Made by a program: the position numbers and the translations under genes. Below are positions 44,898-56,036 of a stretch of 64,000 nt of DNA, in pieces; position 1 is the stretch's first letter, and every line of letters begins with the position of its first letter. The stretch is from Porphyra umbilicalis (lineage: Eukaryota > Rhodophyta > Bangiophyceae > Bangiales > Bangiaceae). Below the pieces are notes generated by a model. It was given only the letters and a program-made list of their open reading frames with translations. It did no database searches and was not told where the DNA came from. Location: assembly GCA_002049455.2 (NCBI GenBank), contig KV918819.1, positions 62,001-126,000 on the forward strand, in the 5' to 3' direction.

Positions 44898-45920
44898 TCA
44901 CTCCCTGTGGGGAAAATCTCCCGCCGTCCCTTCGCCACGCCCCGCGGTGCCGCTCGCCCGAGTCCCCTCCGCGGTACCGCGTCGCGCTAATTCCTCCATG
45001 GCTCCGTCGATCAGACAAATTCCGTGCTGGAAGTTGTTTTCCATCGTCCAGTTCTGTTCAATGCGTGCCTGCTCTGCAGTAATCTTTTCCGTCAGGTTTT
45101 CCCCCACCCCGTGCGTGCCCGTCGTGTTGGCGGCGTCATCAAGCGAAGCGCGCACGAGAGTCGCGACAAGGCTGAAGACCGCCAGGGTCGTCTCGACAAC
45201 AGGCTCGTCTCCGACCTTGGTCGGCAGGAAAACGCGCCACCCTGCACCCACCGACACGAGCGCCGCCGACGTCGCGGGTACCAGGGCTTTGCGGCCGATG
45301 GAGGACTTGATGCACTTGTCCTTTTCCTTCCACTCAATCGCCGTGCTCATCGTCATCGTCAACGGGCTCACGCCGATGGCGGTGAAGAAGTCCTGCAGGA
45401 CACGCTTCTTCAGCGCCTGCAGGAAGTGCGCGCGGACGCGAAGAAGGGGAAAGAGCGGGCGGGCGGTGAGCGGCTCGTCTCCGCCCCCGCGGGACGGCAC
45501 GGTGATCGCCGTCGACAGCCAGACCTGGCCCTTGACCTCGTCCATGTTGAGCTTGTACTGCACCTCGAGCAGTACAAGGTCCCGGTAGGTCTCCTTGTCG
45601 GGCAGGGCGTCCAACGACTTGTTGGCGGCGCCGAGTGTGCTGGCGCGCATCGCGCGCAGGCGCGCGCGCACGCGCCCAGTCTGCCTGTGGCCGTCCGAGT
45701 CGATCTCTTGTCATTGACCGCTGACGCGCCGGCCTCCTCGGTCATTATGAGCAACGTTTCGCCGCCTGCGCCGAGCTTCTTCTCAAGTTTGGCGAGCGCT
45801 TATCGCACCTTCACTTGCGACAGCCCCTGCGTCACAATGGCGTTGCTCAATACCTTGACGTCGTCCTGCATCTTTGAGACCGTCGTGGCCAGCTGTTTGG
45901 AACGCAGTTTTTTTTATTGA
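44898..45920 (-). pseudogene. Divergent relative of family U (copy C), with an in-frame stop
   Basis: The minus strand reads QLATTVSKMQDDVKVLSNAI, then a stop, then ALAKLEKKLGAGGETLLIMT in one register (about 45730-45900). A longer open frame (44898-45671) reads SLDALPDKETYRDLVLLEVQ, RVLQDFFTAIGVSPLTMTMS, GRKALVPATSAALVSVGAGW and VETTLAVFSLVATLVRASLD. The order Lys-Lys/Arg-Leu-hydrophobic helix, GR-x5-AxxAAL, then a Thr-x2-LAxFSLV-like helix recalls the core of family U copy B (AGRRGVVAAVLAAM, ISTWLSTLAFVLRK). The similarity is weak and judged by eye. Function unknown; the upstream stop and register change suggest a non-functional copy. Confidence 0.4.
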
Positions 45921-47746
45921 TTTGTTCCTGTGGGGCTAGTATGTGTCTTGTTCTTGGCTCTCATCAATGGCGTTCTCATATTTTACACCACCTGCGCTTG
46001 AGCGCCTCCGTCTCCACCTCATGTGTGCTTCTTCCCACCTACGTACTTCTCATTGTCGATGTCACTCAGTGGCCGCATGTCTCACGAAGCTGACCAACTT
46101 GGGCCCAACCATAGAAAAGCACGCCGACGGCGACCTACGTGACTGTCTCTCCGGGATCGGCGCGCAGTAGGAGTCACTTGTGACGCGTCAGTAACAAAGG
46201 CAGCAAGAAGGCGCCGCGCGGCGCGGGAGCTTCGCCAGAATTGGTGCTGCCCTCTGCTGATCCCGTGATCCGAAGCTGCGGCCAATCAGAATCAGGCCCG
46301 CGAACTCCTCTCGTGACTGGCACGCCCTGTGTCATCGAGAAGGTCAATGCGCCGCCATTTCCAGGCCATCGAAATGGGTGCTTTCGATGCCTCGATACGA
46401 GCTTCAACACGTATCGACTGATCGTATCGAAAACGCGTTTCGATGCTCGATTGGCCTCGATACGGGTCCAATGCGGGTTCGACGCTTTTCTGTTCACAAG
46501 AGACGATGTCCGTGCGCCGACCTGCCGTGCGCCGCGTGCCAGGCCACCTGCCCGTTTTATTCTCTTCCGCACAGCCGCGCGCCGCGTGCCACGCGCAGCA
46601 CATCCGCGCGCGGCGGGTGGGGGGGGCGGCCACCGCCGCTGGCGGCGTTGCCGCCGCGCCTGCCGCCGACCCGGCGGTGGGCGGTCGACAACCGCGCGCA
46701 CGACGCGCATTCGTACGCGGCGGCGGGCGGCGGCAGCGGCCGCGGCCTCCGCGGGGGTGGCCATGGTGGCCGCGGTGGCTGCGGCGGTCGTATACCCCGT
46801 GGTGGCGGGGCGCGGGCGCGGCGGCGGCTGCGGCGCGGTAGCCACCACCGCCCGTCGCGCGGCGGCCGCCAGGGCGCTTAGGAACGGGGGGCGGCGCGCC
46901 CTCCCGACAGGCTGGTGGCGCCCCAGCCATAGCGCCCTGCCGCCACAGCCGCTACTGCCGTCACCGCGGTGTCCACTGGCGTGCCCATGAGGGCGGTGGC
47001 CGAAGCCACGGCTGCCTTTCCGCCCCGCCGCCGTGGCGTCGGCGGTGGCGCGCGACTGCCGTGGCGGAGGCCGGCCGGCGGGCGCCGCCACGGCCGCCCG
47101 CGGTGAGGCGCCGTCGGGCCGCCCTTGGCGGCGCTGCCGCTGGCTTCGCCCCCCCCTTTCGACGGCGTGGCGACGGGACGGGGTTGGGGCATTACCGACC
47201 CTGCCCCTCGCTGCCGGTGGTCCTCGTCCCCGCCGGCGGGTGCGCCCCGTCGTTGCTGCGCGTGTGCACGCGTGGGGGCGGCCTGTGGCGGTCGCCCCAA
47301 CTGTCGTCAACGCCGCAGCGTCCGCAACCCCCCGCCCCACATGACAGCGGCGACGGGCACGCAGCGGCCGCCTCGCGGGCCGATGGGGCGGGGGCCCCCG
47401 GTCGGGCGCACCCAGAGCCGCCTCCCGCACCGAGGCGTCGCACGTGTGCGCGCGGGTGCGGTGGAAGCGGCGCGCCGCCGCCGCGGCGCACCCGCGGCCG
47501 CGACGCCGACGGCAGCTCGGTGGGGGCACGGCGGCGCGGCAGGTGCCGGCGCCGAGCGCCACGCCGACGATGGGGATGCGGGGCTTTCCTCAGGTGCAAA
47601 GGACGTGGGAGCGCGTGAGGACAGGGTGGGGGGGGGTTCAAAGCCCCGAGCGGTCGTCCCGCTGGTCCGCCGTCCACTCTCGTGGTCTGCGTGGCGGAAA
47701 CTGCGCAAGGGCGATTGTACAGGGCTCCCGTGGTGGCCGCCCTGCG
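45921..47746. other. GC-rich intergenic DNA with a TCGAT/CGTATCGA cluster
   Basis: No gene supported. From 46365 to 46465 there are eight close copies of TCGAT-type motifs, several as cctcgatacg or cgtatcga. From 46550 to 47700 the sequence is very GC-rich, and all strands carry long Arg/Ala/Pro frames, including a 462-codon minus frame, which I do not call. Confidence 0.4.
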
Positions 47747-47999
47747 CAGTGGGGCCAAACCCAGGTACCTTACAGAACCGTTTTTCGAGCTAAACACGCG
47801 TGCGGCACGATTGCAAGCCAATCCGGAAGTCGGCGTGAAGGCCGCCGCCGCTGCGGTGGCGGAGGCGGCACCATTTTTCCCGCCTGACGCTCCCCCCACC
47901 ACGGCAACGTGGCTGTACGTGCCCCCGCGCACGCTCGCGGCCATGGAGCCGGCCGGCGTGCTCGGTATTGATGCGTCGCCGAGCGCGCCACCGCCCTGA
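47682..47999 (+). CDS. Duplicated unit A: short conserved C-terminal frame
   Basis: The plus-strand frame ends TATWLYVPPRTLAAMEP then DASPSAPPP and a stop at 47997-47999. The same ending and stop occur in units B and C without length change over about 33 codons. Upstream of AAAAVAEAAPF the three copies diverge, and here the frame runs into the inverted repeat of the surrounding element. The DNA past the stop is also conserved, so similarity alone does not prove coding. No known family. Confidence 0.3.
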   Translation: MVCVAETAQGRLYRAPVVAALRSGAKPRYLTEPFFELNTRAARLQANPEVGVKAAAAAVAEAAPFFPPDAPPTTATWLYVPPRTLAAMEPAGVLGIDASPSAPPP

Positions 48000-48172
48000 A
48001 GGCCACGGTATTGCACGCACGAGCCTGGCATTACATCGTGCCTGCAGAATAAGCCGAAAAACAGACAACCGCGCACAGATGTCAGGCCGTGCGACACGCG
48101 TGCGACAGCCGTGCGCGCACGCATTTAGGACGAAAAAACGAATCTGTAAGGTACCCGGGTTTCGCCCCACTG
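47747..48172. mobile_element. Terminal-inverted-repeat element (426 bp) holding duplicated unit A
   Basis: The left end, cagtggggccaaacccaggt (continuing accttacagaaccgtttttcg), is matched in reverse complement by the right end, which finishes acccgggtttcgccccactg. Similarity runs for about 65 bp. CAGTGGGG ends suit hAT-type elements, but the flanking 8 bp (gccctgcg, cgctgtgg) do not match. The interior contains one copy of the unit that recurs at 48.3 and 49.0 kb. Confidence 0.7.
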
Positions 48173-48341
48173 CGCTGTGGTGTGGGTGAGAAAGGGGTGA
48201 GAAAAAGACAAAGAAGCTGTTTTGGTGTGGCGAGACAGTGGCGTGGGTGTAGGTGGCACTGTGTCTGAGCAGCGTTGCCTCTGGTCAGAGCACCTTCAGA
48301 AGATGCACGTGACGCTCTTTTCACTCTTTGGTCGTGTGATT

Positions 48342-48880
48342 CCAGGCACGTGCGTGCAATACCCTGGCCTTCAGGGCGGTGGCGCGCTTGGCGACGCATG
48401 GACACCGAACACGCCAACCGGATCCATGAGCGCGAGCGCGAACAGAGGCACGTACAGCCACGTAGCCGTGTGGGGGGGGGAGTGGGGCGGGGAAAAGGGT
48501 GCCGCCTCCGCCACCGCAGCAGCGGCGGCCCGCCGGCGTCGCGCGACGCCCGCGGGCGGGGCCGTCACTCCGCCGCGCAGCGCACCTCCGCACGGCGGGC
48601 GGGGCGGCCGACACGGCTCACGGACAGGGTGGGGTCGACCGCCGCGCGACGGGGAGCCTCGAACCGCGCCGCTAGATGGCGTCAGCAACCGCCGCCGCGC
48701 CGCCGCAACAAAAGCCGGCGCGCAGGCACGATCACCCGCGGGTCATCGTGGGCGCGTCGAACCCCGGAAGTCGCTGTGCGCGGTCGCCGCGCGCAACTCG
48801 GGGCGGTGGGGGGGGCACGGGGGCAGGCGCCGTCTGGGCCCAGTGACCCCTGTGGCAGGACAGTCCTTCTCTGCCACGTA
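48342..48880. repeat. Duplicated unit B (with minus-strand frame 48371-48688)
   Basis: Starts caggcacgtgcgtgcaatac and ends near tctctgccacgtaactc. It is a close match to unit C, 684 bp further on in the same orientation, and to unit A inverted. On the minus strand the frame 48371-48688 ends TATWLYVPLFALALMDP and HASPSAPPP. Confidence 0.8.
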
Positions 48881-49025
48881 ACTCCATCTACTCTCTTAAA
48901 GACGCTTGCAGGCTACTTTGTCCGTCCGCGACCACCCCGGATTGCTGATCGTTCAACAGTGTCAGTTTTCAGACCCGATTCCAGCCACTGGGCCAGTGTT
49001 TACAGGCACTAGAGTAATTCATGAT

Positions 49026-49566
49026 TTCAGGCACGTGCGTGCAATACCCTGGCCTTCAGGGCGGTGGCGCGCTCGGCGACGCATCGACACCGGGCATGCC
49101 GGTCGGCTCCATAGCCGCGAGCGCGCACGGGGGCACGCACAGCCACGCTGCCGTGGCGGAGAGAATGTGGGGCGGGGAAAGGGATGCCGCCGCCGCCTCA
49201 GCAGCGGCGGCGGTCCGCCGGCGTCGCGCGACGCCCACAGAAGGGGCGTCACTCCGCCGCGCAGCGCACCTGCGCACGGCGGGCAGGGAGGCCGACACGG
49301 CGCACGGACAGGCAGGTGGGACTGATCGCCGCGCGATGGGGCGCATCCAACCGCGCCGCTAGGTGGCGTCAGCAATCGCCGACGCGCCGCCACAACAGAA
49401 GACGGCGCGCAGGCACGATCACCCGCGGGTTATCGTGGGCGCGTCGAACCTCGGAAGTCGCTGCGCGCGGTTGCCGTGCGCAACTCGGGGCGGTGGGGGG
49501 GGGCAGAGGGGCAGACGCCGTCCGGGCCCTGTGGCCCTTGTGGCAGGAGAGTCCTTCTCAGCCACG
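49026..49566. repeat. Duplicated unit C (with minus-strand frame 49056-49346)
   Basis: Starts caggcacgtgcgtgcaatac and ends near tctcagccacgtaactc. Tandem partner of unit B, separated by about 145 bp. The minus-strand frame 49056-49346 ends AAWLCVPPCALAAMEP and DASPSAPPP. Confidence 0.8.
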
Positions 49567-52413
49567 TAACTCTATTTGCTTTTTAGCGTCATCGCGACGC
49601 TTCCAACGCTGACACGCCCTCAGATCCCTGAGGTCACGAATGCAGACTGCCACCTCTGAAACGGAGATCAAGTCCCATTCTCTAAGTATATGTGTGCATC
49701 ACTACACTTTGAGAGCACCCTGTCCTAAAGGCCAGGGAACACGGCATGCACATGAAGTGCGGGTCTGTCGGAATTTCAGCCCCCATGACAGAATTATTTC
49801 GTCCAAAAGTAGTCTCAGCGGTGGTCGTCGTTGGTGGGTGGGGCATGGGTCGGGTGGGGTGCCGTGATCGCGGCGGGGTCGGGTGGGTGCGGGTAGGGTG
49901 GGGGGGTGTGGGGTGGGAGGGGTGTGGGGTGGGAGGGGTGCGGGGTCGGGGGTGTGTGGGGTGGGGGGTGCGTTGGGTGGGGGGTGTGTGGGGTGGGGGG
50001 GGTGTGGGGTGGAGGGGGTGCTGGGTGGGGGGGTATGGGGTGAGGTGGGGGGGGGGTGGGGTGGGGGGGGTGGCTGGGGGGTGGGGTGGGGGGGGTGGGG
50101 GGTGTCGGGGGCGTAGGAGGCGGCGCGGGGTGGGTTGGGGTGGTGTGCGTGTGCGTAGGGCGGGGTCGGTAGGGTGTGCAGTGTGTAAGAGGCGAGGCGA
50201 GGCGGGTTCGGATGGCGTGGATGTGGGTAGGGTCCGGTGGTTGGAATGTATGGGGTGGGGCATGTGCGGTTGTTGTAGTGGGGTGAGCTGTGCTTGGACA
50301 CACAGGTGGGCTGGGCTGGGATGAACCGGGAAGAGTACACCAGGGTGCTGAGTCGGTATTGGCATGATGAAGGCGCAGTACAGGAGTGTGATGAAGAGTG
50401 TTCGCATGAAAAGACACGCGCGCGTCCTGTCGTCATGGTGACAGCTGCCATGTTACTGATTAGTGTCCGGTCTTATAATTCAAAGTGCCCTCCAGGCGCT
50501 ACACAGCGTTTTGTCCCCGATTCCTGAAAACTGAGAACTGCCAGATTCGAACTCGCCCACCGACGGTTCGCAGTACTGTCGCACATTGATCATGTGATCA
50601 AATTATGCCCACTTTTTGTAGATCTTGGAGACAAAGCCCGCAGTGGAGTTCAGAAGTGCTCGAAGACCATCTGCACCGATATTCAGTGGGAATCATCCTC
50701 ACACCAGCACCTGCAGATTCGGCAATTGTCCGGCGAAGTTGCTGCCCCATGCTCATGAAGGATCATTCCGATTCGCTGGTTCTGATCGTTCTGCGTATCG
50801 TGCTGAGAACTGTCCTGAAGTGGGAGTAAGATCATCCTGAGGATCGTGCTCAGGACTGTTTTGGCGTCGGAGTACAATCATCCAGGGGACCGTCGTCATA
50901 GATTGAGTGAACGAGTGCGCAAGATTGATCTAGATTCCTGTCTCAAGGACTCGATCGTAGATGATAGCCTGGACTTCTCCGAGTGACGTCGTGAGGAGGG
51001 TCTGCCGAAACCGATCAGAGAGCAAGACCTGCCCATGGGGCGTCGCTCCTGGGCCACGAAACGTGTGCAGAGGGAGCCTCAATGTGACTTGGTAGTCGTG
51101 CGACCGACACGCTGTTTCCCGGCGCAGAGGGGACGGGAACTGGGTAAACATGCGTCGGCTCGCACATCGAGAATACCGTGAAGTCCCGGACGCACCCAGT
51201 CCCGTTTTATGAATGATTGGGTCTCCCACACGCGCAGTAAATTCGTCCTCAGCTCAGTGGCAATCTCGTCCCCTATGATCCTAACTCAGCACGTCCCGAA
51301 CTCGCAATCTCCCGGTTCAATGCTCGCAATCCCCCGGTTCAATACGTATCAGAAGCACTCGCACCAGAGACTCAAGCCCATGAGTGATATGTCAGATTCC
51401 ACGATGGGCATTGGTCTGAACAGAGAGAGTGTCAAACGGATTTTGTTCACACTGTTGACGGACTAGGCAGACATTTTGTTTGCGGAAGAGGCCGTCAGAC
51501 TATCAGTTGAATAAGGCCTCACATTGTTTTCGAATGACAGTCCCCGAGATGATCTGTGGGTCAGGATGACACTATGACACTGCTTCTGGAACGATCCCAG
51601 AGTCAGTCCCGAAGATGATCCGTTGAACGCGTCCAGAACTGTAGAGATGAACTGCCGAATCACAGAGGTCACTCGAGAATCAGGCAATCCGAAATGTAGG
51701 ATTTTCGCTGATCCACGGAACTGTTGTGCACATGATCCTCTGAATTATCGTCTCGATTACGTACCACACTACTGGGGTGCGCAAAGGGTGTACTGGGGCG
51801 TACTGCGGCCTAGAATTTGTACCCAGAAAGTGAAATCAATGCTGGGGTGGCGTGGGCTCCACTGGCCTCTCACCAGCCCGTGGAAACGCAGGCTACAAGT
51901 GGGCGCCCTCAGTCCTGGTGTTGTCCCCGCCGACGGCGGTGGGATTCGGCGGGATTCCCCATCATGTAGCCTCGCCGGATCGCTGATGTAGCCTCACCGG
52001 GTCGAGAGGGAACTTTCGTGCGTGAGACGATTCAATGCCTCGATGCAAGGCCTGGACAAGAGTGGTCACGGATCAACTCCGGCGGTTCATCGCTGGATTT
52101 CTGGAACGCTGCGCTGCGCTCTACGTGGCCCTCACTGAACCCCCAGTGATACCCCAGGTCAGATCTCACCGTGACGACGACACCGGCTTGCCAGCCCGGT
52201 GCCAGTCGGACGCCTCCTCCGTCAAGTCGATGCGCCCCCCCCGCCCCCGCCTCCCCCCCGCCCTGCCTCAGTGCCCTTGCCCATTTTTTTGCCCCCGCCC
52301 CGCCCCCGTCCCCCCCGCCCCGCCCCAGCTCATGCGGCAAAGCTGCTCAGCGCCCTTGCCCCTTTGTCGCGGTCCTGTCAATGCCCAAAAGCAACCGTCT
52401 TCACAGAAGCACT
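49567..52413. other. Long stretch without a supported gene
   Basis: Holds the G-rich repeat at 49850-50140. At about 50805-50875, tcgtgctgagaactgtcctg and tcgtgctcaggactgttttg form a two-copy repeat of about 50 bp, and 51300-51350 repeats cgcaatc-cccggttcaat. Otherwise moderate-GC DNA with only short frames. From 52200 to 52330 it is C-rich. Confidence 0.45.
49850..50140. repeat. G-rich degenerate repeat (GGGGTGTGGGGTGGG type)
   Basis: About 290 bp of near-pure G and T on the plus strand, built of ggggtgtggggtgggagggg-like blocks with irregular period. Many G runs of three or more lie close together, so four-stranded structures are possible. Long Pro/His/Thr frames on the minus strand are by-products. 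Confidence 0.9.
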
Positions 52414-55400
52414 TTACACGCCCTCCTCCTCGTCCTCACTCTCCCCCTCGTCCTCCTGTGCCCACATACACTCTCTACTAACAAACGCATTCACAAAGAA
52501 GCGCGTCGCCCTCAGCTCCTCCTCCGTGCTCGGCACGTCAGTGGGCATCACCAACACACCGTGGCGCTCGCTGAGGTTCTCCCAGTCGTACTCCACGGCT
52601 AACCATCCCACGACGTCCTCTGCCTTGATCACGTCGAGGCACACCGCGCCACCCTCTGCGACGTCGCACTGCAGCCGCTCGCACCCGTACTTGGTCAGTA
52701 CACACTCGGGCATAGAGACGGCCTTGCCGGCTCGTTTCACGACCAGCCGCTGCCAGCCGCGTGCCCTGGTGTTCAGCACCACGACTGCCTGCCCGACGCG
52801 CAGTACACCGTCTTGTCCCCGGTACCTCAACCAGTCATACCACGGCGTCCCGTGAAAGGACGGGGCGCACCGGACCGTGTACTGCACGCAACCGCGCCTG
52901 GGGGAGGAGGGGTCGCCGTAGTACAGGTTGTTACTGCTGCTGAAGGGCGTCGTCTCGTCACATTACAGAGCCTCTTCCAGCACGTACAGGCCATGGCTCT
53001 GGTCGAGTACTGCGCTGCGACGCAGCGCGGCCGCCAATCCGGCGATCCCGCGGCTCGCGGCCAGGTTTGCCAACGACCGCTTCTTGGAGTACCTCCGCCT
53101 CCTCTGCAGCCGCCTTCTTCGGCGGTTTGGTCGTGGTGCCGTCGAGTCGTATTGGGCCTCGTCGGTCCCCCCGCCGTCCCCCGCCCCCTCCCCGTCGTCC
53201 TCCTTATCAGTCTCGTCGTCTGCCAGTAGACGGGCAACAGCCTCGTTAATGATGAGCTGCTCCACAAACTGGCCCCTTTTGCGGTTGGTCAGCCTGTAGG
53301 CGGCCTTGACGTGCTTGTGCAGCGCCTCATTGTACGCGCTGTTGCCGTCGTGCAGGTTTCCTCGCAGGCGAAACTCGTCCAGCAGATGCACGGAGAAGCG
53401 GTGCAGCTTGGTTGTATGGCAGGGTCCAAGTAAGGGCTGGAACACGTCGACGACCCATGCGTGTGCCTTCTCGGCCAAGACGACTGCTTCGGAGTAGTTA
53501 ATCCCCCCCCCTGTGCACTGCGCAGAAAAAAGAGAGTTGGTAACAGCCATTAGCTCACAGACAGCCCCCGTCAACGCCCGGTGCTCCTCCTCGTTACCTG
53601 GAGCCCCTGCCACGCCGACAACACCAAACGGCAAAAAAGGCAGGGCACGTCGGTGTTCGCTGCCCGTCAGGGTGGCTTGGCGCGTTGCTTCAGTAACAAA
53701 ATAGCTGTGGTACCAAACTGGCAGTACAAAAAAAGTGACAGTACAGAGAGAGAGAAGGCACGTACTGACGAGTAAGAAACTGTATCAGTCACATTGGGAG
53801 CGCCACGCATGCATCCTTCCCGCAGACACTCGCCCATCACGTCCAGGATACCACTCCGAGGTCGTCACGTACCCAGGGTGGATGTGTGGCACACGTAAGC
53901 GGCGCGACGCGTGCTTGAACCGCAGGTTCATGCCGCGCTTCGTGTTGGTGACCGTGTCTAACCGCGCCTGGTTGCCGTCGTTGGCGGCACTGCGGAGGTA
54001 GACGGGCACCTGGTTGGCAACTTTCCTATTGATGCCAGTATCCATGACCTGCGGCTCACAGTATACGCAGCGACACGATGCCAGGCAGACATCAAGCCAC
54101 GCACCCACCAGTGCCATACGATGTGGTAAGTTACTGAACGGTCGCATCGAGCAAAACTCTCACGGTGCTCTCTCTCTGGTGTAGCAAGCAAGCCAGCAAG
54201 CCAAAAAGAAATACGTACGTGGAGGCGGTCAAAGCCAGGCAAGCGATAGAGCATCCGGGGATCACTGCCGAGTCCAGCCCAGGCGGCCATCGCCGGAACC
54301 ACGCTGTTCAAGCTGTGCTCCAGTTCCACCTCAGTCCGTCTCGCGGCCGCACCCCGAAAGTCACCCATGGTGGCATTGTCCAGTTGTGCCCCTACGGTCT
54401 CGTCCACATCCCTGCTGCGGGCCTTGCCACCTTCCTCGGAGCACGAGTCGGCCCGTCCAGCCATACAGGGAGTACATGGGAAGAGGCAGCCTGTAGCCTT
54501 GAGGCACATGACCGCCCTCTCCTCTGGTTGATCGCACACGTACAGAAAAGGACGCTGTGACACGCGCATTTGTCCCCCGCCAGGAAGATCCAGCCACACA
54601 CCCCGGTGACTGGCCAGCATAGACCGTCGGAACACGACGTGCAGGATGCGCTGCAGGAGCTCAGAGCGGACCTCGCTGCCCTTCCGCGTCTCCAGGAACT
54701 TGGCCTCCACGTGGGGTATGAACGCCAGCGTGACCCACCGCACCTGCTCAGTGTTGATATTGACAACCCGCATGCGCAGCGGGTACGCCGATACGGCGCC
54801 GCTGCTGCTGAGTACGGTTGCGTCCGAGTAGAGATGCCTCCCCAGTACGCGCGTGCCCCGCTGCATCGTGCCCTCAACGTGGGCGCGCTGCTCCCGGTAC
54901 ATCTCACCGTCCCAGGCCCCCCGGAGTAGAATATATTGGGGGGTTCCGTCCGTACTTGCGGTGTCCATCCCGGACGACGGCGATGGCGGGTTCACCGCGG
55001 GGTTCTCCTCATCCTCTCCCCAGCACAGGTCCCCTAGCTTCACCGCCATAACCTCCTCCTGCACAACATCAATCGCGTCGCGAAAAAACACCGGGTACTG
55101 GCGACCGTCAATGTTCATGACGACCTTTTTCCAATCGAGGGGGGCGATGAGGGCACGCTGAAAGCGCCGCACTGCGGCCACGAACCGGTTGGCGCTCTTG
55201 AACGTGTCGGTGAACGGCTTCTTACTTGCGCCAGTACCCGCCTCGAGCGACTTGGTGTACCCGTAGAGCCGCCGCAGCTCTTTTTGGGACATGCCGCCGC
55301 CTGCACGAGAGGTGCAGGCAAACGTGAAGACAGGCCACAGGTCGTCCTGCAACCACGGAGAGCTCCTGTCCCCCGTGCCCTTGCCCTCATACGGCGGGAG

Positions 55401-56036
55401 CGCCGTGGTGGCTCTCCTAGCGTCCCCAAAACGCTCATAAAAGTCAAACACATCCTCGCACAATTCTCTGTCTGGGTCACCACCCGTCGTACTCCCTCCT
55501 GGACCGGGTTCCCCCGCAGCCGCCCCACCGCCAGTCGCCCCCCCGCCACGCCTTGGCGCACTATCGGACCCCGACTCCTCGTCGTCCCCGACAGATCCAT
55601 CCGGCTGGCTCGGTCCTCCGTTGCCCCGCCGAGAGCGTCGGTGCCTCCGTTGTTGATGGTTCTGCGCAACAGCACGGCGGGACCTCCTGGCGCTCTCCGA
55701 CGGCGCCCCTCGCCGGGCGCGGCCCCTACGAGGCTGCGATGGCGGGGCGGCTGTCATCGTCTGGGCAAGCTCCAAAAAAACCTGTGACTCGAGCCCTAGC
55801 ACATGCCGAACACCAGCATCTCTAGGGACAGGGTTACTGCCAGCGACCTCCCCAGTACCAGGCACCTCCCCAGTACTGTCAATGGAGTCATCGGACTCAA
55901 TGCAAACGGTGCAGACGTGCCCGCCGGCGGGCTGCTCTGTAGGCTCCTGGGCTCCATGCATGTGACTCGCGTGCGAACGCTCGCCCAAAACCGAAGCGAG
56001 TGTACGACCGCACCCGCGACGGCACGGAGTACCCAT
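52414..56036 (-). mobile_element. Plavaka-like (CMC/EnSpm-related) transposase, copy 2, three exons, one in-frame stop
   Basis: Minus-strand transposase of about 1090 residues. Exon 1 is 56036-54219 (606 codons): a Cys/His N-terminus (MGTPCRRGCGRTLASVLGER then SHASH), Ser/Gly-rich linker, KELRRLYGYTKSLEAG, IDGRQYPVFFRDAID, then SSSGAVSAYPLRMRVVNIN and VTLAFIPHVEAKFLE, which resemble Plavaka, ending GFDRLH. Exon 2 is 54048-53873 (VMDTGINRKVANQVPVYL), so the join reads FDRLHVMDTGI, like the LH-x-DLG motif of this group. Exon 3 is 53704-52414 (YFVTEATRQATLTGSEHRR, LLDEFRLRGNLHDGNSAYNE, WYDWLRYRGQDG, acidic end). Introns are 170 and 168 bp, both GTACGT...AG, and phases agree. A TAA at 52963 is the only break I see. 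Ends and terminal repeats were not located. Copy 1 at 9.3-12.0 kb shares both intron positions. Confidence 0.7.

Noticed and set aside
46174-47562. Minus-strand frame of 462 codons
   Set aside because: Arg/Ala/Pro composition, other registers equally open, no motif.
49682-50451. Pro/His/Thr frames of 200-250 codons on the minus strand
   Set aside because: Translation of a G/T repeat; three registers are open at once.
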